Shown here: in pieces, positions 31,901 to 41,774 of the stretch | Layout: every line of letters begins with the position of its first letter | Position numbering within the stretch: position 1 is the stretch's first letter | Assembly (NCBI GenBank): GCA_033557835.1 | Contig: JAWQRO010000334.1 | Location: 1 to 42,623 of the forward strand | Source of the DNA: Helochares maculicollis | Lineage: Eukaryota > Arthropoda > Insecta > Coleoptera > Hydrophilidae | Length of the DNA stretch: 42,623 bases | Direction: 5' to 3' | Made by a program: the position numbers and the translations under genes | Notes under the pieces: model-generated | What the model was told of the DNA's origin: nothing | What the model saw: only the letters and a program-made list of their open reading frames with translations | Database searches by the model: none

Positions 31901-34900
31901 TGCCAAAAGTTTGGTCATACAAAAAACTTCTGTTATACACTTTTGAGATGTGCTAAATGAATAGGCTTACACGTAATTGCTGAATATAGAAGAATCTCCA
32001 AAGACAATCATGTGAAATGCAACAACTGTGACCCCCCTCCTCCTAACTATACTGAATGTATTATACTTAACAAAATGTAGCAGAAACTGCACCAACAACT
32101 AAAACAACATGACAATAGAATATGCTCAAGAACAAGTATAATATTAAGCTTATTCTATGTGCACGCTGCACAACAAAGTAAGTAATTCAATCCGGATCAA
32201 CAGGCTCACACTAACATGTACCCAACATAAGCAAATTTTATAGGTCTGTGTATGGAATACAAATGAAGCATGTCAACATGCACAAGAAATAAAGGACTTC
32301 CTGTATATCAACATCGATGTATTTTTCCTATCTGCGACACATTTCAAGCAGAAAAGCTACCGTAATTTCCCAAGTATAAATTATATCAAACTAACCATCC
32401 GGATGGGGGCACATGAATAATTATAAAAGACACTATCAAACTGCACTTAGCAGAAAATTTCAACAAGGTGTACCTACAAGCAACTACTGTAGCAATAAAG
32501 AAAAAAAAATCGTGTAATGCATTGTTTTTAACTGGTAGCACTAGTATACAAGTATTGCAGTATTTTGTTGATTGTGCCATGAGTTAAACCGTTTTCGGTT
32601 TGGTTACCAGACGTACGAAGCTGGATTATTCATATTACAAATGCAAAAAAGGAAAGAACTAATACTAGTTCAATTATATCAAAACTCTTTAAAGAAATGC
32701 AGAAAAATGAGCTAAACTTAACTATAACAAAAGAATGATCAGTGAATGGTTACATGAAGCAAACAAATTTGGAAAAGGGATACAATATAGAGAAAAAGTA
32801 GATCCTCAGACATCAAAATGAACAGTGGGTCGAGGTAACTGATGTGAGATACACTGCAAGAGTAACTTTGCAAAATCACCAGAATTACCTGGAAAAATAA
32901 AAAAGACCATAGACACGAAAAGCAAAAACCAAACCATGGAATGTTATTCGACTTTGGCATTATGAAATAACTAATACATACCGTGATGAAAAACAGATAC
33001 AATATAGTATAGCAGGAAATAAACAAATGTAACAGATAAAGAAATCATGGAAGTAGTTCAATTCATGTCGTGTCATAGGGAAAGACAAGACAGAAGATCA
33101 TGGACTGGTAATGTAAATATTTGATTGTCTTTGTGACCCATTTTTTTATAAGAAATTATAATATTAATATTTTATGTAGTCTAGTTCACTGTTATTAAAT
33201 GAGACAATATTTAGCAAAACGTTTTCAGCAAATATACCATTTTCAGAGCTTTACTTAATTGCATATAAATATATAATTTGATGTTTATAACGAATGTAGA
33301 GTTTGGGAGTTGGACTTGGTCATTAAGGTTTTGACTGTTTTACCTAAAGGAGGATCTGAGCAATATCCAAATAGTTACCTTTGTTAAGAAAATGACAGAG
33401 CTTCATTCTCTTAACAAGGTCAAAATTATGACTTTCTGTTAGCACATGTTAAGCGAAAATTAAGTTAAAGTCCACTTGAAATTTATCAATCAGATTAGTC
33501 ATGTATTGGTCTAACACAGAAACAAGCATTGTAATTATATGACTAGAAACTACAAAATACAACTCAGTTCTTGCCAGGTATTCAACTTGTGCAAAAAATT
33601 ATAATAAAGACTAAATTTGAAAGTAAGAAGAGCAGGTATTAAATTGGACACCACAGAGCAGGATATGAAACAAAGAAGGTATGTATTCAAGGTTTTAAAA
33701 GGTATAGCCAAACTAAACCATGAAAATTAATGTTCAAGCTTTAAGAAGAGAGATAATACACACAATATGAAATGGAATCGACAATAAGCAATCATCCACA
33801 TTGCAATGCCTGTAAATTTATAACAATTAAGCATGTGACAGGCATACAAAGAAAAAGAAAGAAGTTGAGGGTGTGGCTGCTAAGGGGGGAAACTGAAGAA
33901 AATAGAGACACTGATAGCATGTTAAACGATGTAAAAAAAAACAAAAGAAATTTCTGAAGAAGATAGAGAAAATCTCAAGTCACTGTAGGGATAACAAAGT
34001 GTGGAACTTGTATGAAGGAACATTTAAAATGAGAAATGATCACTCAAAATACGTAATTCACGAGGTGAAAACTATTAATATTACACCTTGTCTCTATATA
34101 TTTCCTACGAAAAATGAACTAAATGTGTTTACTTACCGTTCATATTCAATTTTAGCTTCATCGATCAATTTAAACAGCTCATCTAGGCCATCGCCAGTCG
34201 CTGCAGATACTCCACAAACCTTCAAGTCTTTATAGAATTCATCCAGAGTCAAAGCCATTGACCGAGTTAGATTACTGACATAATTATCATCGTTTTCAAG
34301 AGCTTCATGGAAGACTTCAAAGTCCCTCATCCAGTCCACTGCATATGTATGATCAACAATGTCGGTTTTGTTCATAACAACAATAAATGGTAAACGTGTT
34401 TTGTACAATATGGAGCAAGCGTATAACATATTAGACATAAATGTAACAGGCGATGTGCTTCTTACGGTGTCAATAACATACAAAATAACGGTAGGGAACG
34501 TAGAAGCCAGTGTTTCAGCAATTATGGTACCCGAAACAGACCAAGTGAATACTTCTATCTGACCTGGGGTGTCAATAACACAACACTCATTGGGGCTTGT
34601 TTCCAAATATTTAATTACTTCTGGAAATTTAGTTGCAAAGAGATTCAGAGATGTTACGATCGCCCCATTCGGACCCAATTTGTACTGCTTCATGACTTCT
34701 TTGTAATTTATTGTGTCCCTAATATCTGCAATGCAAACATTTTGTAAAAGTGCATCTTCTACAATAGCAATAAAAAGAGTTGCTTACCTATATTAGCGAA
34801 ATATGGGACTTGGGCGCAGGCTGGATCCAAATTGACGATGTATGGTTTGTTATTGTCAATCGTGCTTAATCTCTGTACAAGAGAGGTTTTTCCAGAACCG

Positions 34901-34965
34901 GCCATTCCCAAAACTATCAAGCACACAGGAGGTTTTCGCTCGCCACTAGTGGATTCGTTCGACAT
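28994..34965 (-). CDS. GPN1: GPN-loop GTPase 1
   Basis: Exons on the minus strand are 34965-34788, 34725-34137, 29345-29161 and 29103-28994, all with GT/AG borders and matching phases (1, 2, 1). The complete protein has 353 residues. The family is required for assembly and nuclear import of RNA polymerase II and works as a dimer. Visible motifs are the P-loop GMAGSGKTS at residues 20-28, the family-defining Gly-Pro-Asn loop LGPNGAI at 76-82, the G3 motif DTPGQ at 111-115 and the G4 motif NKTD at 178-181. The C-terminal third (exons 3 and 4) is acidic then lysine-rich, as in other GPN1 proteins, and ends KTKVKGG. The 4.8 kb second intron is bloated by Jockey fragments on the opposite strand. 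Human GPN1 is slightly longer (374). Confidence 0.97.
29354..31090. other. GPN1 intron 2, left part, nothing recognised
   Basis: AT-rich sequence. A 135-codon minus frame at 30302-30709 is a low-complexity shadow rich in L, S and F, with no family match. No splice signals suggest a further exon. Confidence 0.45.
31091..32530 (+). mobile_element. Jockey-clade remnant (ORF1 plus start of ORF2) in GPN1 intron
   Basis: Plus-strand frames give a degenerate ORF1: KTQFHTYQPKNK near 31610-31645, GVILKILQHFTN near 31650-31690, a FFIDLKTI block near 31780, EIPQCTVPKVWSYKKLL near 31885-31935 (remains of the first zinc knuckle) and further cysteine fragments to about 32100. The endonuclease start follows: VCVWNTN near 32244-32264, HAQEIKDFLYINIDVFFLSA near 32276-32335 and INYIKLTIRMGAHE near 32375-32415. 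It breaks off by 32530, so the reverse transcriptase is missing. Numerous stops. Confidence 0.75.
32560..32685 (+). repeat. second copy of the Jockey 5' segment
   Basis: This repeats 31091-31245 in the same orientation, with shared words GATTGTGC, TGAGTTAAA, AGACGTAC, TTACAAATGCA, AGGAAA-AACTAATACTA and CAATTATA. It carries a deletion of about 18 bases. It sits immediately after the truncated element, suggesting two 5' ends of the same family side by side. Confidence 0.65.
32686..34136. other. GPN1 intron 2, right part
   Basis: AT-rich sequence, partly A-rich on the plus strand. A 61-codon frame at 33772-33957, basic then acidic, matches no family I can name with confidence. The first 200 bases may continue the second Jockey copy. 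Confidence 0.4.
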
Positions 34966-35473
34966 TCTTTCGAATTATTTACCGTGTTTTTTTCCTAAGA
35001 AACTGGACTAAACTGAACGCAACTCGTGCGAGCTATTGTATACACAAAAGTAGGGTTAGGTTCTCAAGTCGGTAATAGGTTAGAATGCAAGGATACAACA
35101 AGTATAAGCTGAAGTGAGCTGAATGTCCGATACATCACTTTGAATTGAATATAGTAAGTTTTCTAATATACTAGAAGCCAATGCGCACTTAATTGCGCTT
35201 AGCTTGACCGATTTTTAAGAATATTCACCAATTATCATAAGCTAGGACATTTTTCTATTTGTCTACTTATTTATTAGTTGAAGACTGCAAATTTTGAATC
35301 TACCGCGTATTTTGTCAGGCAGAACTCTGAAATATACGAAGCAATTAGCAATTAGACGATCGTCTTTTGTTGGTGCTTCTGTGTCTTTTCTTAAATTCGG
35401 CATCTTCTCCAAAACACCGTGTCCGTGTGCTAATTTTCGCGTCCTCTCCTAACTTCGGTTTTTCCGAAGTAGA
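34966..35473. promoter_or_regulatory. possible bidirectional promoter between GPN1 and a plus-strand first exon
   Basis: The 500 bases between the GPN1 start codon and the short frames at 35474 have more CpGs and pyrimidine-rich plus-strand blocks (TCTTCTCC, CGTCCTCTCC near 35400-35450) than the intron sequence. No TATA box is evident. Promoter function is inferred from position. Confidence 0.4.
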
Positions 35474-35542
35474 ATGAAAATTGTGCAAGTGTTAAGTGCC
35501 GGTTTAGTGTTTGTGGCCATTGTTGTTACCTTATGGCACTAG
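35474..35542 (+). CDS. 22-codon hydrophobic small ORF, possible uORF
   Basis: ATG at 35474 opens a short frame, MKIVQVLSAGLVFVAIVVTL plus WH, then TAG at 35540-35542. It looks like a signal peptide or single membrane helix. It overlaps the next ATG (35533), so if transcribed it would act as an upstream ORF. It may equally be chance; there is no homology to support it. Confidence 0.3.
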   Translation: MKIVQVLSAGLVFVAIVVTLWH

Positions 35543-35606
35543 AGCTCGCATTTGCAGAATTTTCAACGCTCACCGTTTTTGAAGATATTAACGTAACCTT
35601 ACCACA
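35533..35606 (+). CDS. candidate first coding exon of an unidentified plus-strand gene
   Basis: ATG at 35533 opens MALELAFAEFSTLTVFEDIN and reaches a strong splice donor, CACA|GTAAGT, at 35606/35607. No downstream exon could be recognised in the window; the next 6 kb is a BEL/Pao and Jockey insertion block. It could be the first exon of a gene lying to the right, or a non-coding transcript. Confidence 0.3.
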
Positions 35607-35779
35607 GTAAGTTCGATTTTTTTACGAAATAATAATTTGTTGCTGCAACACTCTTTCTTTTTATCAATGCTTACAAAATACTTAATTCTTAGTTCAAACC
35701 GCTGACCCTAAGACTATTTTCTTGGGCAAATTGCCTTTAATGGGTAGATATCGTTAAAGAAAATTATTTTTGAAATTTT

Positions 35780-36040
35780 GCTTCTAAGGGAGAACAATGT
35801 GTTTGTAAGGACTCTTATTTTTCACTATTAAGAAATGTTATGAGTATGAAAATTACATTTTTAGGAACTCATTGTTTTTCTCGTAATTGCTGGTTCTTAT
35901 TTTGTGAGATCAATGAAATGCTTTTTATTGTTTACGCTATATTTTGCTCGAGAGCTGACATTTTTCAACTTTCATTTTTATATTGTAACTATGGCCGACG
36001 CTACAGCCGCGCCAAATTCAAATTAATAATACTGACAACA
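35780..36040 (-). repeat. probable LTR of the BEL/Pao element, outer end uncertain
   Basis: On the minus strand, after the integrase stop and a purine-rich AAGGTGGACGATG tract, the sequence begins TGTTGTCAGT at 36040, as expected for an LTR start. CTCGAGCAAAATATAG and two ATAAAAA words follow. The matching second LTR is not in the window, so the end near 35780 is a guess. Confidence 0.4.
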
Positions 36041-36476
36041 CATCGTCCACCTTGAAAGGTCAGGACTTTCAACTTAAATACTTCAATCACTATACAATGG
36101 GTAATAAACAAAGATTTTGTATCGGTCTCTTTAAAACATCATCGGTTGTGATTCGCACACTTATTATCCGCGTCTTCTTCAGAGTGCACAGCTTCTATTC
36201 TTCCGAGTGGCCAGCAAAGGGGTGGTGCGTTGCCTTTCTTGATGAACACCATGGCGCCAGGTTGAATAGGTATGGTCGGATTTGTCCATTTATTATAATG
36301 CAGAAGGTGGTTAAGGCATTCGTTCTTCCATCTTTTCAAGAAATGTTGAACCATGTACATTCTGATAATACTGCAACGGGCTTTTGATTGATATGGATAG
36401 TTGTCCAGGTAATACGGTCTGAGGTCTTCCAATTAAGAAATTACCAGGTGTCAACGGATTTAGATCGTGAAGATTA
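36041..36476 (-). pseudogene. BEL/Pao retrotransposon integrase, C-terminal part
   Basis: Minus-strand frames read SDNLHDLNPLTPGNFLIGRP near 36410-36476. After a frameshift come VQHFLKRWKNECLNHLLHYN near 36280-36350, and then PGAMVFIKKGNAPPLCWPLG with RIEAVHSEED to about 36160. These are the conserved LTPGHFLIG, WKRW and PPL-W-LGR blocks at the end of BEL/Pao integrases. The frame joins the part at 40462-41254 across an inserted Jockey element. Confidence 0.88.
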
Positions 36477-36487
36477 TCGCTTAAAGG
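36477..36487. repeat. target-site duplication, left copy
   Basis: TCGCTTAAAGG, identical to 40451-40461. The two copies flank the Jockey element exactly, and removing the element with one copy leaves the BEL integrase reading continuous through the PLS codons. Confidence 0.85.
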
Positions 36488-36668
36488 CCGCCAAGGATAC
36501 AGCTCGTTTTTCCTTGTGGGAAAAGCGATGTTGTTGATCGTCCAGAACTGCTTGTCTTCTTATTCAAAGGTTGCGTTGTGTTTGTTGGTTCATGTCGTCC
36601 ATCTAGGTGGTAGCTTGTTGTTGGTGTTTATTTTGCTGGGTTATTTTTTTTTTCCTACTGTAGGGTTA

Positions 36669-39219
36669 TTAATGATTTCTGGTGGAGGGGAGGAGACTGA
36701 ATGAGCCGAAGTTTGGACATGGGGGGGTGTGTGCTTGTTTGAATGTTGTGTTTTGTAATTTGGTGGTGTCAAGGGATGGATTGTTGTTGTTGTTGAGCCT
36801 TTCTAGACCGTCCTTGTTTAGGTGGTCGAGATAACTTTTAATAGTGGGGATGACGCATAGATTATGGAGGATAGTTATGGGGGTGTATTTAGGAAGGTTG
36901 GTGGCGAGGCGGAGAATTTGATTCTGGATTCTTTGGAATTTTTGGATGTTGGATGGACAGGTAGTGATCCAGGCGGGGGAGGAGTAGGTGATTGTGGGGC
37001 GGATGTACGCTTTGTAGATGTGGAGGATTGATCTCTGGGACATGGAGGGGGATTTGAGAAAAGCCTGTTGAGGGCTTTGCTGGCTGTGATTTTTGTGTGG
37101 GAGGTAAAAAGAATTTTCTTGTCGAGAGTGACGCTTAGGTATTTGATGGATGGTTGTATCGGAATGGGATGATTTTGGTAGATAATGGATCTAATTGGGA
37201 TAGGGAAGGATTTGCAGGTGAAGATTATGGGTTGGGATTTGGTATGGTTAAGACGCATACCCCATTTTTTGAGGTATTTGTCTATCGTGGAGAGTTGGCT
37301 GATCAGTAGCTTCTCGACAAGAAGTGGGGAGGAGGTTGTGCAGATAACAGCTATGTCGTCTGCATATTGGGTGAGGGTGATGCGATGGTCGACAGGATCT
37401 GGGGAGGTCGTGGAGGTAAAGGTTGAAGAGGATGGGGCCCAACACGCTTCCTTGAGGGACACCGGCTAGGGAGGAGCGGGGGGTGGATAGGTTGGTGTTG
37501 ATTTTGACTTGGAATGATCTGTGGGTTAGGTAATTTTGGATGAGTTTGGTGATATGGATTGGGACATTAATATTGGACATTTTGTGGAGGAGGGGTTTGT
37601 GAGGGACTTTATCGAATGCCTGTTCCACGTCTAACAGGAGCATTCTGGTGTACTTGCGGTGGTTGAAGTTGTTGAAGATTAGCTGGGATTGTATTAGGAT
37701 TTGGAGTGACGTGGAGAGGGATTTGCGGAAGCAAAATTGGAAAGGGGGTAGGATGTTGTGATCTTCAATGTAGTCAACGAGTGGAGTGGAGTGGAGGAGG
37801 TGGATGGGGAGGTAGTTGGTGGGATTGTGGAGGTCTTTTTTGGGTTTAGGAATCATGACCACATGAGATTTCTTACAAGTCAAAGGGAAGTGGGAGAGTT
37901 GGATAAATTTGGTGAAGAGGTGAGTGATGTTAGGAATGATGGAGGGGGGGAGTTTGTTGAGGATGAGGTTGGGAATTTGGTCAGGACCAGGAGATTTGTG
38001 TTTGGAGAGGAGGTGTAGTTTTGAAGCTACTGTTTCAGGTTTTATGGAAGGAATTTCCGTAGGATCGGGAATTTGGTAATGCAGAGCGTCATGGAAAGCA
38101 TCGCTGACGGTGTTTGTGTGGTTGTTGTGTATTTAAAATTGTCTGTATTTTTCTTCTAGGGTGGTGGCGAAGATCTCGCTCTTGTCAGAGTCAGTATGGG
38201 CAGTCTGGTCGTAATGGTGAAGAGAAAGGGAGTTTTTATTTTTTCTCCTGAGCAAGATGTTGGGGGCTTTGTATGGGTCTTCGGAAAGAGTGGAGATGAA
38301 GTCGTTCCATCTTTCTTGTCTGAAGTCTTTTACGGCGTTGCTGATTTGTGGTACTAATGCGTTCAGTTCGGTTTTTAGTTGGAGGAGTCTGTGGGTTTGG
38401 TAGAGTTTTCTAATGTTGTTTTTTTGGCGTATCATCTGGATGATGTGTGGTGGTAGAGAGAGATGATATGGGTGTGTTGTTTTGCGTGTACGTGTGGATT
38501 GTGAGAGTGCGTGTTGGGTGTGGTATTCGAGGCTTGAAGCTGCTGCGTCAATATCCTCAGGGGTGTTGATGGTGGGTGGGGTGTTACGATGACAGGTCTG
38601 TGGTCGGAGTTGAGATCTTCGCTCACCAGCAGAGAGAAGGTGTGGTGTATGTTTTTTGTCGTGACAATGTCCAGTACGTCTGGTGTTGAGCCGTTGTCGG
38701 GGTAGTGGGTAGCTTCGTCAGGTCCGTTGACGTTGATGTTGTTGTCGAGTGCGTATTTGGCGAGTGTAATGCCGTCACAGTTCCTTGTTCTGGAGTTCCA
38801 GAAAGGATTTTTGCGGTTAAAGTCATCCGCAAGGATGGCTTTGTCTGCTATGGCGTAGAGTTTGTCTAGGTCGGTGGTGTAAAGTCTCTTGTGTGGCGAT
38901 TTGTAGATGGATGCTATGAGCATAGGAGCGTTGGCAAATTCTAGGGTGATGGCGGTGTGTTCTATGGATAGAAGTTGGATAGGCTGTATGGCAGAGTGTT
39001 TAAGGGAGGCCTTAACTATAATGCAGGTACCACCACCGACCGTGGTGCGATCGTTGCGGTTAGGCAGGGAGAAGGGGATAGAGGGTTTGAGGAAGGTTTC
39101 CGAAAGTAGCACATGACGTCTATGGAGTGATTATGGAGGAAGGCAAGGAGTTCTTGTTTTTGGGAAGTGACGGATTGTGTGTTGAAGAAGCAAATTTTTA
39201 GGGAATTCGGAGGAGCCAT
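36669..39219 (-). pseudogene. Jockey ORF2: endonuclease and reverse transcriptase, frameshifted
   Basis: It starts at ATG 39219 (MAPPNSLKICFFNTQSVTSQ). The endonuclease continues in another frame from about 39110: LLSETFLKPS near 39085-39112, ADDFNRKNPFWNSR near 38800-38840 (family: GDFNAKHPxWNSR), SDHRPVIV near 38580-38600. A linker follows at 38435-38133. The RT has VVMIPKPKKDLHNPTNYLPI near 37805-37863, LLLDVEQAFDKVPH near 37604-37645, AGVPQGSVLGPILFNLY near 37420-37472 and the active site QYADDIAVI near 37343-37370. It ends with a Jockey-type C-terminal region around HIYKAYIRPTITYSSPAW and a stop at 36669. At least three frameshifts. Enzymatic role in the family: target nicking and target-primed reverse transcription. 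Confidence 0.92.
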
Positions 39220-40430
39220 TTAGTTGAAGAGGAGGGTTATTGTTATGATGTTAAGGAAGGCGTTGGATTCGGCTTTGCATCTGTTAAAGATGGTCATGCC
39301 GACGGTAAGGACGGTAGTGATGTCGATATTTGAGAGGGATTGTTTGAGTTTATCGTAAAAGGAGGTGGTGGTGTTAGGTTGGGGGGAGGGGGTGGATTGA
39401 GAGTGAGAAGTTGAGGGTTGTGGAGGAGGTTTGGAGGGACTGGGGGTGGTGGTGGCTTGGGTGGGGCTGTTGGGAGCAGGGTTTCTGTGCCAGGGGTTTT
39501 GGGTGGGAGCTGGGGGAAAGGAGCGGCGATCGTTGATGTTAGAGGGAGTTGAGGTTTGGTTGGGCTGTTGGGGATATCTGAGGCGGGCTTTTGCCTCTTT
39601 ATAGGCTTGTCAGCTTCTGTATGAGGCGGGGTGGTTAGCGCCACAGTTGGCGCATTTTATGTCGCTTTGCGACGGGTTTTGGCAATGTGAGGTTTTGTGT
39701 GAAAGACCACATTTGACGCATTTAGGCTTTTTGTAGCAATTGACCCAGGAGTGGCCAAACTGCTGGCAGTTATGGCATTGGGGAATTCTGGTTGAATGGT
39801 ATGGCTCGAGTTTGATTGAGATATTAAGAATGGTTTTGAGATTTTCGATGAGAATGTTTTTTTCGGAAGATTTAACAGATATCAATATCAGTTATGTTGG
39901 GGCTTTTGGGTAAGTTTTGGTGTTATATATGCGAGAGACGGTTAGAACGGGGATGGACTGAGACTGGAGGTCGGCAGAGATTTCGTCGAGGGTTATGTCG
40001 AGGGGGATGTGTTTGGCGATGTATTTGACTGGTTTGTCGGATAAGAAGTTATAAGTGAAGAACGGAATATCAAATTTTTGAGTGTGGTGGTGGTGGCGGA
40101 GAAGTCGTGGGGTGTAAAGGTTTGGCAAGTGAGGTGGTCTTTAGTGCGCTTGAAGAGCGGCTTTATGGTTAGGCAGGAGACTAGTGCTTCGGCGATTTTT
40201 TTATTTTCATCGGTTTCGAGCAAGAGTACGAGGCTCTGCAGTAGGAAATAAGAATTTGTTATTAACCTGGATATTCTTGAGTGACTTTGGTAGTGATGGG
40301 ATGGTTTCTGGGGGAGTCGGCAGTTATCTTGCACTTGGTTGAGGGTAATTTTGGCGAAATTGTTATTGGTGTTTCACTAGGTGAACTGGGCAAAATTTGG
40401 GCGGTGGACAAACGATGCTCAGTTGACGGC
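39220..40430 (-). pseudogene. Jockey ORF1: gag-like nucleic-acid-binding protein, frameshifted
   Basis: N-terminal part near 40430-40100 is diverged and split between frames. Then come FDIPFFTYNFLSDKPVKYIA near 40010-40070, TLDEISADLQSQSIPVLTVS near 39930-39990, and zinc knuckles: CHNCQQFGHSWVNC near 39735-39780, CVKCGLSHKTSHC near 39690-39725 and CANCGANHPASY near 39620-39655. A proline-rich spacer follows, then a C-terminal MTIFNRCKAESNAFLNIITI ending in a TAA at 39222-39220. This stop directly abuts the ORF2 start codon. Several frameshifts, including one between the proline-rich spacer and the C-terminus near 39300. Confidence 0.88.
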
Positions 40431-40450
40431 TGTCAGGTAGCGACTGATGT

Positions 40451-40461
40451 TCGCTTAAAGG
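40451..40461. repeat. target-site duplication, right copy
   Basis: TCGCTTAAAGG, identical to 36477-36487. Bases next to it differ from those next to the left copy on both sides, so the duplication is exactly 11 bp. Confidence 0.85.
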
Positions 40462-41254
40462 AGTGTGGGGGCGGGAATTTAAACAAGCTTCAATTTGACT
40501 GGTTAAGGTTATTGTTTGATTTATTGTTAATACAGCTTCACCAATTATTCTACGCAAATGTGTTTTAACTGATCGTATACCGGCTTCCCAGAGGCCACTA
40601 TGATGTGGGGCTCCTGGGGAGATAAAACTCCAATTGATGTCAATCCCAATGAAAAACTTATTAACCACATCAGACCAAACAATACTGAACAGGTTGCTAT
40701 GGGTGCCATCAAAATTAGTACCGTTATCTGAAATCATTCTATGAGGCTTTCACCGTCTACTCACGAATCTGCGAAACATTGATACAAAGCACTCAGTGGT
40801 TAGATCGTAGGGTACTTCAATGTGAATTGCTTTCATCGCATTGCACACGAATAGGCATACATAGTTCTTTGTGATTCGCGGTTTTCTTAATTTACTTTCT
40901 TTTACCGAGAAAGGTCCGGCATAATCAACACCGCAGTTTTAAGATATAGGTGCGGGATTTACTCTCGATTCTGGTAAATTTCCCATTAGCGCGTCGGCAA
41001 TTATGAAAAATTCTTTTGCTTAAATTTTTGCCTTTAATGGGCCAATATGTTTGTCTCAAAGCATATAGGAGCATTTGAGGCCCACAATGACATTGCTGTA
41101 TGTGTTCATGCCCTGCAATTATGTCTACTAGTTTTGAAATGGAAGGCAATATGATTGGATGTTTTTGAACTTCATTTATCTGTGCTTTCTGTAATCCGCC
41201 ACCTACCCTGTTACTCGCCGCTTTTTGCTCTGAGCAAATTTGGAATTTGTACAT
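40462..41254 (-). pseudogene. BEL/Pao integrase, zinc-binding and catalytic part
   Basis: Minus-strand frames read RVGGGLQKAQ and KHPIILPSISKLVDIIAGHE near 41120-41205, then YALRQTYWPIKGKNL near 41015-41060 and the C-x2-C-like end of the HHCC zinc-binding region. Next are a VDYAGPF-type segment near 40905-40930 and MISDNGTNFDG near 40705-40737 (catalytic Asp). A SPGAPHHSGLWEAGIRSVKT block with the catalytic Glu follows near 40575-40635, then QIEACLNSRPHTPLS near 40456-40500. Frameshifts and stops are present. Upstream pol domains (protease, RT, RNase H) are missing: the element is truncated near 41235, where unrelated sequence begins. Confidence 0.9.
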
Positions 41255-41774
41255 TTGAGGTGACCTCCGAGAATTGTTACAACCCTACAAAAACGATAAG
41301 AAACCGCCCCGCTATCGCCCAGAAAACCCGCCCCGACGCCAAGAGAAAAACCTGTCCCGTAATTCTTTTCTGAGCCCGGCCCCGAAATCCCAAAAAGTAA
41401 AAAGGGTATCATATCCTACCAATAGAACACCAAACACCACAATACACAGCCCATAGAGGCAGTTAAAGCCCCAGGGGACGGTCCCACAGGTGGGGCCTTC
41501 AAAAATAATAATTCTAGACTTTTCTAAAATTAATTCCATGGGATCCATGGATACGAGCATAACAATTCCTACTACCTCCCAGTGTCTAGATGGATTCCAA
41601 AATGGAATATTTCCACCAAAATTGAAAAAGAGAAGGGCTTCAACTGCCTCAAGCTCCTCTACAGTTTCCACAGGCAGCAGCAAGCCAAGCAAATCTCAAC
41701 CCAAGCCGCCGCTAATATACATTGATACGGCCAACACCACCATGACGACTAGCAAAATTATAAAAGTGTGTCAA
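41255..41774 (+). pseudogene. gag-like or unknown basic/Ser-Pro-rich frame, one stop, cut by mariner
   Basis: A plus-strand frame from 41274 runs through one TAG (41454-41456) and on to the mariner insertion at 41775. It is rich in K, R, P and S: KNDKKPPRYRPENPPRRQEK, then LKKRRASTASSSSTVSTGSS and a PKPPLIYIDTAN segment. Basic Ser-rich leaders followed by PPPIYV-like words occur at the start of Jockey/TRAS-type ORF1 proteins, so it may be the 5' end of another non-LTR element. It has no zinc knuckle and I cannot name it firmly. Confidence 0.4.

Larger units (their letters stand above)
36488..40450 (-). mobile_element. nearly full-length Jockey-clade non-LTR retrotransposon inside a BEL/Pao element
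   Basis: A 3.96 kb element bounded by an 11 bp target-site duplication. On its coding (minus) strand the order is ORF1 (gag-like with zinc knuckles, about 40430-39220), ORF2 (endonuclease plus reverse transcriptase, 39219-36669) and a 180-base 3' UTR ending TATCCTTGGCGG without a clear poly(A) tail, though an A run lies inside the UTR near 36645. The 5' end begins ACATCAGTCGCTACC, which contains a CAGTCG word like the starts of several insect non-LTR elements. The coding strand is strongly C- and A-rich, so the plus strand looks G/T-rich, unlike all surrounding DNA. Several frameshifts make it inactive, but it is far less decayed than the other Jockey copies here. Confidence 0.92.

Noticed and set aside
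33772..33957. 61-codon plus frame that looked like a MADF or Harbinger N-terminus
   Set aside because: Only a vague basic/acidic pattern; no ordered set of conserved residues.
37758..38018. Plus-strand open frames across 36488-40450 rich in G, V and E
   Set aside because: They are antisense shadows of the C/A-rich Jockey coding strand.
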